The notes under the pieces: generated by a model
The model's input: only the letters and a program-made list of their open reading frames with translations
What the model was told of the DNA's origin: nothing
Database searches by the model: none
Translations under genes and position numbers: made by a program
Source of the DNA: Zoogloea oleivorans
GTDB taxonomy: Bacteria; Pseudomonadota; Gammaproteobacteria; Burkholderiales; Rhodocyclaceae
NCBI GenBank assembly: GCA_030157785.1
Contig: JAOAUC010000027.1
Span: 124,001-188,000 of the forward strand
Length of the DNA stretch: 64,000 bases
Direction: 5' to 3'
In this document: positions 1 through 10,236 of the stretch, in pieces
Numbering within the stretch: position 1 is the first letter of the stretch
Layout of the letters: every line of letters starts with the position of its first letter

Positions 1-1044
1 GCCAAGAGCACCGGAGTGCACGTGACCAACGGTCCAGTCGGTGTAGTGGGACAGGGCATTAACCGTCTTGATGGACATCATCGGACCTTCGAAGGTCGAC
101 ATGCCATAGAAAGACAGGGAGGTGATCAGGAACTTCAGGATCGGGTCGGTGCGCAGCTTATGCCAGGCGCCGGACAGGGTCATGATGCCGTTGATCATGC
201 CGCCCCAGGACGGAGCCAACAGGATCAGGGAGAAGACCATACCCACGGACTGGGTCCAGTCGGGAAGCGCGGTGTAATGCAGGTGGTGCGGACCAGCCCA
301 CATGTAGGTGAAAATCAGCGCCCAGAAGTGCACCACCGACAGGCGATAGGAATACACCGGACGGCCAGCCTGCTTGGGCACGAAGTAATACATCATGCCG
401 AGGAAGCCCGCGGTCAGGAAGAAACCCACCGCATTATGGCCGTACCACCACTGGATCATTGCATCCTGAACACCAGCGTAGGCTGAATAGGACTTGGTCA
501 GGGTAACGGGGATCTCGGCGCTATTGACCAGGTGCAGCAATGCCACCGTAATGATGAAAGCGCCGTAAAACCAGTTAGCCACATAAATGTGGGAGGTTTT
601 GCGGGTCCCGATCGTACCGAAGAACACAATCGCGTAGGAAACCCAGACGACGGTAATCAGGATGTCGATCGGCCACTCCAGCTCGGCGTACTCCTTGCCG
701 GACGTGTAGCCCAGAGGGAGCGTGATCGCAGCGAGAAGGATCACCAGTTGCCAGCCCCAGAAAGTAAAGGCAGCAAGGCCTGGGGCAAAGAGACGGGTGT
801 GGCAGGTACGCTGGACGCAGTAGTAGGACGTCGCAAAAAGGGCACAGCCACCAAACGCAAAAATCACGGCGTTGGTGTGGAGCGGGCGAAGCCGTCCAAA
901 GTGGAACCATTCGGCAAAGTTCAATTCGGGCCATACCAGCTGTGCTGCGGCGATAACGCCAACCAGCATGCCTACAATGCCCCAAACCACCGTCATGATG
1001 GCGAACTGCCGCACGACTTTATAGTTGTAAGTCTGCGATTGCAT
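1..1044 (-). CDS. ccoN: cbb3-type cytochrome c oxidase subunit I (partial, C-terminus outside window)
   Basis: This is the catalytic heme-copper subunit of the high-affinity cbb3 oxidase, an inner-membrane proton pump used at low oxygen. The reverse strand is open from the ATG at 1044 to the window edge, giving 348 residues of a family usually about 475 long. The heme and CuB ligands are visible: H56 in RPLHTN, H203 in [11 protein letters not shown]253-H254 in WAGPHHLHY, and H341/H343 in VGHVHSG. Y247 fits the cross-linked helix VII tyrosine. Many hydrophobic segments are present. A GAGGTGA ribosome site precedes the ATG. An FNR-type box lies about 100 bp upstream. In a diazotroph this oxidase supports respiration while keeping oxygen low. 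Confidence 0.95.
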   Translation of the reverse strand, partial: MQSQTYNYKVVRQFAIMTVVWGIVGMLVGVIAAAQLVWPELNFAEWFHFGRLRPLHTNAVIFAFGGCALFATSYYCVQRTCHTRLFAPGLAAFTFWGWQLVILLAAITLPLGYTSGKEYAELEWPIDILITVVWVSYAIVFFGTIGTRKTSHIYVANWFYGAFIITVALLHLVNSAEIPVTLTKSYSAYAGVQDAMIQWWYGHNAVGFFLTAGFLGMMYYFVPKQAGRPVYSYRLSVVHFWALIFTYMWAGPHHLHYTALPDWTQSVGMVFSLILLAPSWGGMINGIMTLSGAWHKLRTDPILKFLITSLSFYGMSTFEGPMMSIKTVNALSHYTDWTVGHVHSGALG

Positions 1045-1146
1045 GTGAGTCACCTCATCTTAGAAAAAACAAAACCCCCCTGACTGCACGACAGCGGACC
1101 GTCGGCAGGCTTCCGCGGAAGGATACGCCGCGATAAGGGCGACATT

Positions 1147-1160
1147 TTGACACAGATCAA
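1147..1160. promoter_or_regulatory. FNR/ANR-type box
   Basis: TTGACACAGATCAA matches the FNR consensus TTGAT-N4-ATCAA at 9 of 10 defined positions. It lies 103 bp upstream of the ccoN start. cbb3 operons are commonly FNR/ANR-activated, so ccoN is the likely target; the site is palindromic and does not itself give a direction. Confidence 0.7.
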
Positions 1161-1197
1161 CTTTATTGCGCCGCGGGAAAGCCGGTGAGCGTTACGG

Positions 1198-1213
1198 TGT
1201 GTGGCTCTTCACA
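1198..1213 (+). promoter_or_regulatory. NifA upstream activator site (distal) for rnf
   Basis: TGT-GTGGCTCTTC-ACA is a perfect TGT-N10-ACA match. It lies about 190 bp upstream of the -24 GG of the rnfA promoter candidate. Confidence 0.6.
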
Positions 1214-1287
1214 GGACGCGTACCTCACAGGAAAACAGCACGCAGACCACTATCCGGGGGCGACGGAGAACAAGCGCGCCCCACGAC

Positions 1288-1303
1288 TGTCGGCTTCCCG
1301 ACA
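1288..1303 (+). promoter_or_regulatory. NifA upstream activator site (proximal) for rnf
   Basis: TGT-CGGCTTCCCG-ACA is a second perfect TGT-N10-ACA match. It lies about 100 bp upstream of the -24 element, the usual distance for NifA sites. Confidence 0.65.
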
Positions 1304-1387
1304 ATTGTCGCAAGCCTTCGCCGCACCGAAACCGTGCCAGACAGCTAAACACCTGCACTTAAAAGGGTTTTCGATCGGGCGGCTGGC

Positions 1388-1403
1388 TGGCACGCAGTAT
1401 GCG
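1388..1403 (+). promoter_or_regulatory. Sigma-54 promoter of rnfA
   Basis: TGGCACG-CAGT-ATGCG matches TGGCACR-N4-TTGCW, with the invariant GG-N10-GC spacing (GG 1389-1390, GC 1401-1402). The start of transcription would fall near 1413, about 27 nt before the rnfA ATG. Confidence 0.75.
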
Positions 1404-1439
1404 ACAGAGAGGGCAGAACACTCACCTGTGCCTGCTGCC

Positions 1440-2021
1440 ATGAACGAGTTTGCCCTTCTCCTGTTATCCACCGCCATCGTCAACAACGTTGTGCTGGTCA
1501 AGTTTCTTGGGCTGTGCCCCTTCATGGGGGTTTCCAAGAAGATCGACGCTGCGATGGGCATGGGAATGGCGACCACCTTTGTGATCACCCTCGCAAGCGG
1601 TGCCTGCTGGGCCCTGGAGAACTTCATTCTTGGGCCCTTCGGCATCGAATATCTGCGGATCCTGATCTACATCCTGGTCATCGCTGCGGTCGTCCAGTTT
1701 GTCGAAATGTTCATCCGCAAATCGTCACCGGGCCTCTATCAGTCTCTCGGCATCTACCTGCCGCTGATCACGACCAACTGTGCTGTTCTTGGCCTGCCGC
1801 TCATCAGCGCACAGGAGAAGCAGGGCTTCTTTCATGCAGTGATGTTCGGATTCGGATCCGCAGTCGGCTTTTCCCTCGTTCTGCTGATGTTCGCCGGCCT
1901 GCGGGAGCGGCTGGCCCTGGCCCGCGTGCCTGCGGCTTTTAGCGGGGCACCGATCAGTTTCATGACCGCCAGCCTGCTCGCCCTCGCCTTCATGGGTTTT
2001 TCCGGCCTGAACTTCAACTGA
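1440..2021 (+). CDS. rnfA: Rnf electron transport complex subunit A
   Basis: RnfA is an integral-membrane subunit of the ion-translocating ferredoxin:NAD+ oxidoreductase. In diazotrophs this complex is thought to drive electrons to the ferredoxin or flavodoxin that feeds nitrogenase. The protein is 193 residues, the usual family length. It has about six hydrophobic helices and the hallmark stretches [18 protein letters not shown] and [12 protein letters not shown], each with a conserved Cys. The reading frame extends upstream to 1185, but family length and the MNEF start place the ATG at 1440. The ribosome site is weak. It is the first gene of rnfABCDGEH and sits behind a sigma-54/NifA control region. 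Confidence 0.96.
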   Translation: MNEFALLLLSTAIVNNVVLVKFLGLCPFMGVSKKIDAAMGMGMATTFVITLASGACWALENFILGPFGIEYLRILIYILVIAAVVQFVEMFIRKSSPGLYQSLGIYLPLITTNCAVLGLPLISAQEKQGFFHAVMFGFGSAVGFSLVLLMFAGLRERLALARVPAAFSGAPISFMTASLLALAFMGFSGLNFN

Positions 2022-2045
2022 GCCGCTTGTCGCAAGGAGAACCAG

Positions 2046-2573
2046 ATGATCATCGCCGTTGCCAGCCTGACCCTGTTGAGCCTGATCCTCGGGCTCATCC
2101 TCGGCTTTGCCGACCGGATTTTCGCCGTCGAGGGCAACGCCTTTGTCGGTGAAATAGAGGCCATGATGCCCGGCTCGAACTGCGGACAGTGCGGCTTTCC
2201 CGGCTGTTCGGGCGCAGCCAACGCGATTGTCGACGGCTCTGCCGACGTTACCTGCTGCCCGCCGGGAGGCAAAGCCCTGGCCGCCGCGCTCGCCGCCAAG
2301 ATGGGCATAACCATCGATCTGACCCAACTCAAGGACGACGGTCCGAAGATCGCTGTCGTCTCCGAAGAGATATGCATCGGCTGCGCCCGCTGCGCCAAGG
2401 TCTGCCCCACCGACGCCATCATCGGCGCCGCCAAACAGATTCACAACGTGCTGCGCGAAGCCTGCACCGGCTGCAACAGCTGCGTCGAAAAGTGCCCGAC
2501 GGAAGCCCTCTCCCTAAAGCCGCTGCCGATCACCGTGCAGCACTGGGTGTGGCCGAAGCCGCTCGCCGCCTGA
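2046..2573 (+). CDS. rnfB: Rnf electron transport complex subunit B (Fe-S protein)
   Basis: RnfB receives electrons and passes them through [4Fe-4S] clusters in the Rnf complex. The 175-residue protein has an N-terminal membrane anchor (about residues 2-20). A Fe-S domain follows with C46, C49, C54 and C70/C71 (NCGQCGFPGC and a CC pair). Two ferredoxin motifs come next: C110-x2-C-x2-C-x3-C120 and C140-x2-C-x2-C-x3-C150. An AAGGAGA ribosome site precedes the ATG, 24 bp after rnfA. Confidence 0.96.
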   Translation: MIIAVASLTLLSLILGLILGFADRIFAVEGNAFVGEIEAMMPGSNCGQCGFPGCSGAANAIVDGSADVTCCPPGGKALAAALAAKMGITIDLTQLKDDGPKIAVVSEEICIGCARCAKVCPTDAIIGAAKQIHNVLREACTGCNSCVEKCPTEALSLKPLPITVQHWVWPKPLAA

Positions 2574-2583
2574 GGAGAACGAC

Positions 2584-4071
2584 ATGGGTTTCATGGATTT
2601 TTTCAAGAGTTCCTGGGGTGTTCATCCGGACGACCACAAGCGGCCGGCGGCCGACGTCACGGCCCGCCGGATTCCGGTTCCGCCGCGGGTATACATTCCA
2701 TTCTCCCAACATGTGGGTGCGCCGGCCCGGCCGCGCGTCGTGGTTGGTCAGCATGTGCTCAAGGGTGAATGCATCGCCGAAGCGCAGGGGAACATCTCGG
2801 CACCGATCCACGCCTCCACGTCCGGCAAGGTTACTGCCATTGGCGAGATCACTGCTCCGCATCCGTCCGGCCTCCCCATCCTGGCCGTCACCATTGACAG
2901 TGACGGGGATGACTCCTGGATCGCCACCGAGCCCATCCACGATCCGTTTGCCCTCGCCCCTGCCGATCTGGCCCGCAAGGTGGCGGAAGCGGGTGTCGTC
3001 GGTCTGGGTGGTGCAACCTTTCCGTCAGCGGTCAAGCTGGCCCTCGGTCTGCGCTCCAGGATTACCCAGCTCATCATCAACGGCAGCGAATGCGAGCCCT
3101 ACCTGTCCTGCGACGACCGTCTGATGCGCGACTCGCCGGACGGCATCATCGGCGGCATCCGCATCATGCTTCACGCCACAGGGGCGAAAGAAGCCCTCGT
3201 CGGCATCGAGGACAACAAGCCGGAAGCCATTGCCGCCATGCGCAAGGCGGCCGCCCCTTACTCCGAGATCCGGATCTGCCCCGTGCCGGCCCGCTACCCG
3301 ATGGGCTCCGACCGTCAATTGATCCTCGAGCTCGCCGGCAAGGAGGTGCCCTCCGATGCCCGGGCCGCCGACGTGGGCGTGATCGTCCATAACGTGGGCA
3401 CCGCCTTCGCCACCCGCCAGGCCATCTACGAAGGCCGCCCGCTGGTCTCCCGGCTGATGACCCTCAACGGCGGCGCCATGGCCAATCCGGGCAATTACGA
3501 AATCCTGGTCGGCACCATGGTGTCGGATCTCATCGCCTTCTCGGGCGGTTACAAGGGCGAGGCCGCGCGCCTGATCATGGGCGGGCCGATGATGGGCTCG
3601 GTGATCCCCCATGCCCATGTGCCGGTGGTGAAGGGCACCGCTGGCATCCTCGCGTTTACCGCCACCGAAGTTGCCGAAGAGGACGCCCGCAACTGCATCC
3701 GCTGTGGCAGTTGCATCCGCGCCTGTCCGATGGGGCTCCTGCCTCTCGAAATGGTCAACAACATCCGGGCCGACAAGCTTGATGGTGCCGAACAGCTCGG
3801 CCTCGGCGACTGCATTTCCTGCGGCTGCTGTTCCTACGTGTGTCCATCGCGGATTCCGCTGGTCCAGTACTTCACCCACGCCAAGGGCCAGCTATGGGCG
3901 CAGGAGCGCAGCAAGCTGCGTAACGAATCGACGAAAAAGCTCGCCGTCAGGCGTACCGAACGCATTGAGCGGGAAACGCGCGAGAAGGCCGAAGCCGCAG
4001 CCAAGCGCAAGGCCGACAAGGCAGCGGCCGCAGCCGCAGCGGCGGCCAAGAAGGAAACCACCGGAGCATGA
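2584..4071 (+). CDS. rnfC: Rnf electron transport complex subunit C
   Basis: RnfC is the peripheral NADH-side subunit. It resembles the 51-kDa flavoprotein of complex I and carries clusters. In 495 residues it shows an N-terminal barrel-sandwich region with PRVYIPFSQHVGAPA. A nucleotide/FMN region with GLGGATFPSAVKL follows. Two [4Fe-4S] motifs lie near residues 371-381 (CIRCGSCIRAC) and 410-420 (CISCGCCSYVC). The C-terminal 60 residues are a Lys/Ala/Glu-rich helical tail of a kind common but variable in proteobacterial RnfC. The gene lies 10 bp after rnfB with a GAGGAG site and overlaps rnfD by 4 bp. Confidence 0.96.
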   Translation: MGFMDFFKSSWGVHPDDHKRPAADVTARRIPVPPRVYIPFSQHVGAPARPRVVVGQHVLKGECIAEAQGNISAPIHASTSGKVTAIGEITAPHPSGLPILAVTIDSDGDDSWIATEPIHDPFALAPADLARKVAEAGVVGLGGATFPSAVKLALGLRSRITQLIINGSECEPYLSCDDRLMRDSPDGIIGGIRIMLHATGAKEALVGIEDNKPEAIAAMRKAAAPYSEIRICPVPARYPMGSDRQLILELAGKEVPSDARAADVGVIVHNVGTAFATRQAIYEGRPLVSRLMTLNGGAMANPGNYEILVGTMVSDLIAFSGGYKGEAARLIMGGPMMGSVIPHAHVPVVKGTAGILAFTATEVAEEDARNCIRCGSCIRACPMGLLPLEMVNNIRADKLDGAEQLGLGDCISCGCCSYVCPSRIPLVQYFTHAKGQLWAQERSKLRNESTKKLAVRRTERIERETREKAEAAAKRKADKAAAAAAAAAKKETTGA

Positions 4072-5159
4072 GCATGAGCCAGCTATCCATCGCCCAGGCC
4101 GCCCCCGCGGCCGCGCCCCACGTACCTGGCAAGGCTTCGGTCAGCCGCACGATGTTCCTCGTGCAGGCCACGCTGGTGCCGGCAACGCTTTACGGCTTCT
4201 GGCTGTATGGCTGGCCGGCAATCTTCCTGTTCCTGCTCACGGTCGGCTCCTGCGTGTTCTGGGAAGCGGCCTGCATCCGTATGGCCGGGCGCCTTACCAA
4301 ACCACAACTCACCGATGGCTCGGCCATCCTCACCGGCTGGCTGCTGGCCATGACCCTGCCCCCCTGGGCGCCGTGGTGGGTTGCGGTAGTCGGCGGGCTG
4401 CTGGCCATCGTCTTCGGCAAGCAGGTCTTCGGTGGCATCGGCCAGAATCTTTTCAACCCGGCGATGGTGGCACGGGTGGCGCTGCTGGTGTCCTTTCCGG
4501 TGCCGCTCACCCTGTGGGTGATGCCCCTGCCCATCACGGCGGCGGCCGCACCGGGTTTCATCGAGAGCATTCACCTCATCGCCGGCACCGTGGCGATCCC
4601 CGACGCCGTGACCAGCGCATCGCTGCTCGGCCACGCCAAAACAGAGTTAAGCCGCGGCATCGATCTGCTCCACTCCTTCACCGGTGAGCACGCCCCGGTC
4701 ATTTCGTGGATTGGCGCCCGTGCCGGCAGCCTGGGCGAATCAGCCAGTCTCCTCATCGCGGCCGGCGGTCTGAGCATGTTCTTCCTCGGCATCATCACCT
4801 GGCACATTCCGGTCGCCATGCTGCTTGGGGTAGTCATTCCCGCCGCCATCGGACACAGCGTCAATCCGGCCCGTTATCTGGACGTCAGTGCCCACTTGCT
4901 CTCCGGCGGCGTGATGCTGGGTGCTTTCTATATAGCAACCGACTACGTCACGTCCCCTTCCACCGACAAAGGCAAGCTGATCTTCGGCTTCGGCTGCGGC
5001 TTTCTCACCTACGTGATCCGCACCTGGGGCGGCTATCCGGAGGGCGTCGCCTTTGCCGTGGTGCTCATGAACAGCCTCACGCCGGTGATCGACCGAGTTA
5101 CCAAGCCCCGCATCCTGGGCCGGGACAAGCGTGGCCGCCCGCTGCAAATCAAGGACTGA
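4068..5159 (+). CDS. rnfD: Rnf electron transport complex subunit D
   Basis: RnfD is an integral-membrane flavoprotein subunit, homologous to NqrB, with 363 residues and about nine to ten hydrophobic helices. GGIGQNLFNPAM is the family hallmark. The covalent-FMN motif, normally ending in SGAT/TGAT, reads DAVTSAS here. The usual acceptor threonine is therefore replaced by Ser185, which could still take the ApbE phosphoester. The start ATG overlaps the rnfC stop (ATGA). A second in-frame ATG at 4074 is possible. Confidence 0.95.
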   Translation: MSMSQLSIAQAAPAAAPHVPGKASVSRTMFLVQATLVPATLYGFWLYGWPAIFLFLLTVGSCVFWEAACIRMAGRLTKPQLTDGSAILTGWLLAMTLPPWAPWWVAVVGGLLAIVFGKQVFGGIGQNLFNPAMVARVALLVSFPVPLTLWVMPLPITAAAAPGFIESIHLIAGTVAIPDAVTSASLLGHAKTELSRGIDLLHSFTGEHAPVISWIGARAGSLGESASLLIAAGGLSMFFLGIITWHIPVAMLLGVVIPAAIGHSVNPARYLDVSAHLLSGGVMLGAFYIATDYVTSPSTDKGKLIFGFGCGFLTYVIRTWGGYPEGVAFAVVLMNSLTPVIDRVTKPRILGRDKRGRPLQIKD

Positions 5160-5174
5160 CGCGAGGACCACACC

Positions 5175-5810
5175 ATGAACTTCGAACAACTGCGCGAGAA
5201 GATCGGCTACCACAGCGTGCTGCTGGGGGTCATCGGACTCGCCACCAGTGCAGCCCTGGCCCTCGCCAACCATTCGACCCTGGATTCGATCCGGGCAGCA
5301 GAGGCCAAAGACCTGCAGGACTCTCTCAAGCAGGTTCTGCCTGACGGCCTCGCCGACAACGATCTGCTGAAGGACGCCACCGAGTTCACCAAGGACGACG
5401 GCAGCAAGGTCACGGTCTATCGCGCCCGTCTCGGCAGCGACCCGAAAGGCGCCGTTTTCAAGGTTGCGAGCCGCGGCTATGCCGGTGACGTGGTTGCCCT
5501 GATGGGTGTGGATGTGAAGGGCCGCATCCTCGGAGTGCGGGTCATCAAGCATCAGGAAACCCCGGGCCTCGGCGACAAGATCGAGATTGCCAAGGGCACG
5601 TGGATCACAGCCTTCGACGGCAAATCCCTGGCCGAGCCGGACACCGCCCACTGGGGCGTCAAGAAGGATGGCGGCATCTTCGATCAGTTTGCCGGAGCCA
5701 CGATTACCCCGCGGGCCGTCGTCAAGGCCGTCAAGGGTGGCCTCGACTTCTACGCGGCCCACAAGGACGAGATCTTCACCAAACCGGCGCAGCTTGCCGC
5801 CAAGGAGTGA
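5175..5810 (+). CDS. rnfG: Rnf electron transport complex subunit G
   Basis: RnfG is a membrane-anchored flavoprotein with covalently bound FMN on the outer face. The 211-residue protein has one N-terminal membrane helix (about residues 14-32). A periplasmic FMN domain follows with HQETPGLGDKIE and the flavin attachment motif FAGAT, acceptor T176, within GATITPRAVV. No apbE flavin transferase gene lies in the window, so attachment must rely on an ApbE encoded elsewhere. A GAGGACC ribosome site precedes the start. Confidence 0.95.
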   Translation: MNFEQLREKIGYHSVLLGVIGLATSAALALANHSTLDSIRAAEAKDLQDSLKQVLPDGLADNDLLKDATEFTKDDGSKVTVYRARLGSDPKGAVFKVASRGYAGDVVALMGVDVKGRILGVRVIKHQETPGLGDKIEIAKGTWITAFDGKSLAEPDTAHWGVKKDGGIFDQFAGATITPRAVVKAVKGGLDFYAAHKDEIFTKPAQLAAKE

Positions 5811-5814
5811 TGCC

Positions 5815-6495
5815 ATGACTACCAACTATCGTGAAATCGCGGCCAACGGCCTGTGGGACCAGAACGTCGTCTTCGCCCAGGTTCTGGGCCTTTGCCCGAC
5901 CATGGCCGTGACCACCAGCGGTACCAACGGGCTCGGCATGGGCCTGGCGACGATGGCCGTGCTGATCGCCTCCAATATCATCATTTCCAGCGTGCGCATG
6001 TTCGTCACCGCCCAGGTGCGCATCCCGGTCTACATCGTGTTGATTGCTACGCTGGTGACCATCGTCGACCTGGTGATGAACGCTTTCATGCACGACCTCT
6101 ACAAGGTGCTCGGCATGTTCATCGCCCTGATCGTGGTGAACTGCGCCGTACTCGGCCGCGCCGAGGCCTTTGCCGCCCGCAACACAGTGGTCGCCTCGGC
6201 GGCTGACGGCCTCTTCATGGGACTCGGCTTCACGCTGGCCTTGGTGGTGATCGGCCTGATCCGCGAACTGATCGGCACCGGTACGCTGTTTTCCCAGGCA
6301 AGTCTGCTCCTCGGCCCCGCTTTCTCCTTCCTGGAGATCACGATCCTGCCCGGCTACGGCGGAACCCTGCTGATGATTCTGCCGCCCGGCGGCTTCGCCG
6401 TCCTCGGTCTGCTGCTGGCCGGCCGCCAGTACATGGAGCGCCGTCGCGCCCAGCAAGCCGAAGCCGCCAACACATCGGCCCTTGCCGCCGCTTGA
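5815..6495 (+). CDS. rnfE: Rnf electron transport complex subunit E
   Basis: RnfE is an integral-membrane subunit paralogous to RnfA. The 226-residue protein carries NGLWDQNVVFAQVLGLCP near the N-terminus and IVVNCAVLGRAEAFA in the middle, the family signatures with two conserved Cys. About six helices are predicted. The frame is open further upstream inside rnfG, but MTTNYREIAANGLW matches family starts and has an AAGGAG site. It lies 4 bp after rnfG. Confidence 0.95.
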   Translation: MTTNYREIAANGLWDQNVVFAQVLGLCPTMAVTTSGTNGLGMGLATMAVLIASNIIISSVRMFVTAQVRIPVYIVLIATLVTIVDLVMNAFMHDLYKVLGMFIALIVVNCAVLGRAEAFAARNTVVASAADGLFMGLGFTLALVVIGLIRELIGTGTLFSQASLLLGPAFSFLEITILPGYGGTLLMILPPGGFAVLGLLLAGRQYMERRRAQQAEAANTSALAAA

Positions 6496-6515
6496 AACCC
6501 AGGGAGTAATGAATC

Positions 6516-6797
6516 ATGCAAGTCGGCATCGCCTATTCCGAACCCTCCCAACAGGTGTGGATGACCCTCGAAGTTGCCGACGGATCCACCGCCAGGGAAG
6601 CCATCGACGCCTCGGGCATTCTCAAGCAGTTTCCCCACCTCGACCTCGCCGCCCAGAAGGTCGGCGTGTTCGGCAAGCTGGTGAAGCTGGATGCCCCCCT
6701 CAAACCGGGCGACCGGGTGGAAATCTACCGGGGCATCATCTGTGACCCGCAAACCGTTCCGCGCCGCCAGATGGACGAAGAAGACGACGACGATTGA
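6516..6797 (+). CDS. rnfH: RnfH family protein (UPF0125, ubiquitin-like fold)
   Basis: This is a 93-residue soluble protein of the RnfH/UPF0125 family, which adopts a beta-grasp fold. It carries VGIAYSEP near the start, KVGVFGKLVKLD in the middle and LKPGDRVEIYRG, all typical. The C-terminus is very acidic (DEEDDDD). RnfH genes end many nif-linked rnf operons, but the biochemical role is not settled. GGGAG precedes the start. Confidence 0.92.
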   Translation: MQVGIAYSEPSQQVWMTLEVADGSTAREAIDASGILKQFPHLDLAAQKVGVFGKLVKLDAPLKPGDRVEIYRGIICDPQTVPRRQMDEEDDDD

Positions 6798-6840
6798 ACC
6801 CTGTCCGCCTCCACTCAGAGACATTGACCGGGAGCACTAC

Positions 6841-7299
6841 ATGGACGACATGATCGAACACGCCGGCATCGTGGAAAGCGTATCCGGCGGGCGCGCGCTA
6901 ATCAGCGTTACCACCGACGGCTGCGACAGCTGCAGCCATGGCGGCGGATGTGCAATGAACAAATTGGTGCGCAACGGCAAATCCACGCATATGGAACTCC
7001 CCGCGCCGGCCGGCCTGCACGCTGGAGACCACGTCATCCTGCAGCTTCCCGAAAGCCGCATGCCGCTCACGGCTGTCCTGGGCTATCTGGTTCCAGCCCT
7101 GGCCGTCCTGGCAGGCGCCGGTTTCGGCAATGAGGTCTATGGCAGCGACGGGGCGGCGATGCTTGGTGCAATTGGCGGCTTCCTCGCTGCGATGGCCTTT
7201 GCCCGCTTCGTCCTGCCCCATATTCCGGGCTTGCTGCCCATGCCCGACATCGTCGTGACCTCTCGCGCCAACCGAACACATCCGCTATCCAGCCGATAA
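6841..7299 (+). CDS. RseC/SoxR-reducing-system family membrane protein
   Basis: This 152-residue protein is of the RseC family. It has an N-terminal cytoplasmic part with a Cys cluster, CDSCSHGGGC, about residues 29-38. Two membrane helices follow (about residues 79-97 and 103-122). In E. coli rseC lies apart from rsx (rnf), though both act on SoxR reduction. Placement directly after rnfH, with only a 43-bp gap, suggests it assists assembly or function of Rnf here. The cluster-binding role of the Cys motif is inferred. Confidence 0.85.
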   Translation: MDDMIEHAGIVESVSGGRALISVTTDGCDSCSHGGGCAMNKLVRNGKSTHMELPAPAGLHAGDHVILQLPESRMPLTAVLGYLVPALAVLAGAGFGNEVYGSDGAAMLGAIGGFLAAMAFARFVLPHIPGLLPMPDIVVTSRANRTHPLSSR

Positions 7300-7315
7300 G
7301 AGAAGGAATCCCTCC

Positions 7316-8290
7316 ATGAACGCCAACCCGAGCTGGACCGAACGCGCCAAAGCCCTCGAACCCGCCATTGTCGAGGTGTGCATGCTGATACCCGTTTCGG
7401 CCGGGCCGGGTGCGCTGACCAAGGAACTGGCCCGGCACCTGCCTGACCTGCATTTCCGCCGCACCCTGTGCCGGGGCGGCTGGTACCGCCTTGGCGGCGT
7501 ACTGACGGCTGACGGAAAGCGGGTCTCGGACGACCTCGAAGGTTGGGCGGAAATGGCCCTCGAGGCCTGCGACGGCGACTTCGAGATCCTGCGCGAGGAA
7601 TACGCCGACAAGGGCCTGATCGCCACCCGCCGGGTCGGCCGCACCCACTACTTCATCGCCCAGACCGGCGACAAACCCGGCGACTTCCTGCAACTCGAAA
7701 TCGAGGACCTGCAGGAAACCCAGGCTCACAAACTCTTCGCCCAGCCCCCCGCCCCCACCCATCTGGAAGAACTGGTCGACCCGGATCTTGGCCACCACAA
7801 CGGCCAGCCTGTCGGTCTGCCCTGCTACACCTTTCGCCGACTGACCCACATTGGCGACCTCCTCGCCCGCATCCGCCACCAGAAACCCGAAGCCCAGCCC
7901 ATCCACCGCTTCGCCGAAGACTGGGGCAACAGCAGCGCCGGCCATGCCACCGGCCTCGGCAACCAATGGATCATTGCCGTGCGGGAACACCTCGACCGCT
8001 TCCGCCAGACCATCATCCGTGCCCAGCCGGTGCCGGCCATCGACGGCGAGGCGCCCGTTTTCAGCGCCCGGGAAGGCACCCGCGAACTGGCCCTGCACGA
8101 CGCTCTGGTGGCCTTCGACCGGGCCGCCGGTTACCCCTTCGCCTGGTACTTCCACATGCTCACCACCAAGGCAGTGCCCCACTGGGTCGCCCGGGTTGTG
8201 GTGGAAGACGCCATGGCCGGCTTCGCCTATCTGCCGCGTCGCGACGAAGACGTCGTCCGTCACTGGCTGCACGCCCCCTATGCACTGTAA
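7316..8290 (+). CDS. Hypothetical protein between rnf operon and nifLA
   Basis: I do not recognise this 324-residue protein. It is soluble, with no signal peptide, no membrane helix and no Cys-cluster motif. Noticeable stretches are ELARHLPDLHFRRTLCRGGW, VGRTHYFIAQTGDKPGDF and YPFAWYFHMLTTKAVPHW. AGAAGGAA is a good ribosome site. It starts 16 bp after the RseC-family gene, so it is probably the last gene of the NifA-controlled rnf transcript. It lies just ahead of the nifL promoter. Codon use resembles the neighbours, so this is a real gene rather than a shadow. A nitrogen-fixation-linked role is inferred from position only. Confidence 0.85.
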   Translation: MNANPSWTERAKALEPAIVEVCMLIPVSAGPGALTKELARHLPDLHFRRTLCRGGWYRLGGVLTADGKRVSDDLEGWAEMALEACDGDFEILREEYADKGLIATRRVGRTHYFIAQTGDKPGDFLQLEIEDLQETQAHKLFAQPPAPTHLEELVDPDLGHHNGQPVGLPCYTFRRLTHIGDLLARIRHQKPEAQPIHRFAEDWGNSSAGHATGLGNQWIIAVREHLDRFRQTIIRAQPVPAIDGEAPVFSAREGTRELALHDALVAFDRAAGYPFAWYFHMLTTKAVPHWVARVVVEDAMAGFAYLPRRDEDVVRHWLHAPYAL

Positions 8291-8293
8291 TGA

Positions 8294-10219
<1,926 letters not shown>

Positions 10220-10236
10220 ACCATGCACGCCCCTGA

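Larger units (their letters stand above)
1045..1439. other. Divergent regulatory region between ccoN and rnfA
   Basis: No convincing gene lies in this 395-bp stretch. It holds an FNR-type palindrome near ccoN, then two TGT-N10-ACA NifA-type sites and a -24/-12 promoter pointing at rnfA. Oxygen control of the terminal oxidase and nitrogen control of Rnf therefore meet here. Confidence 0.7.

Noticed and set aside
575-985. Minus-strand frame of 136 residues inside ccoN
   Set aside because: It is a shadow of ccoN in another frame on the same strand; the ccoN frame carries all heme and copper ligands.
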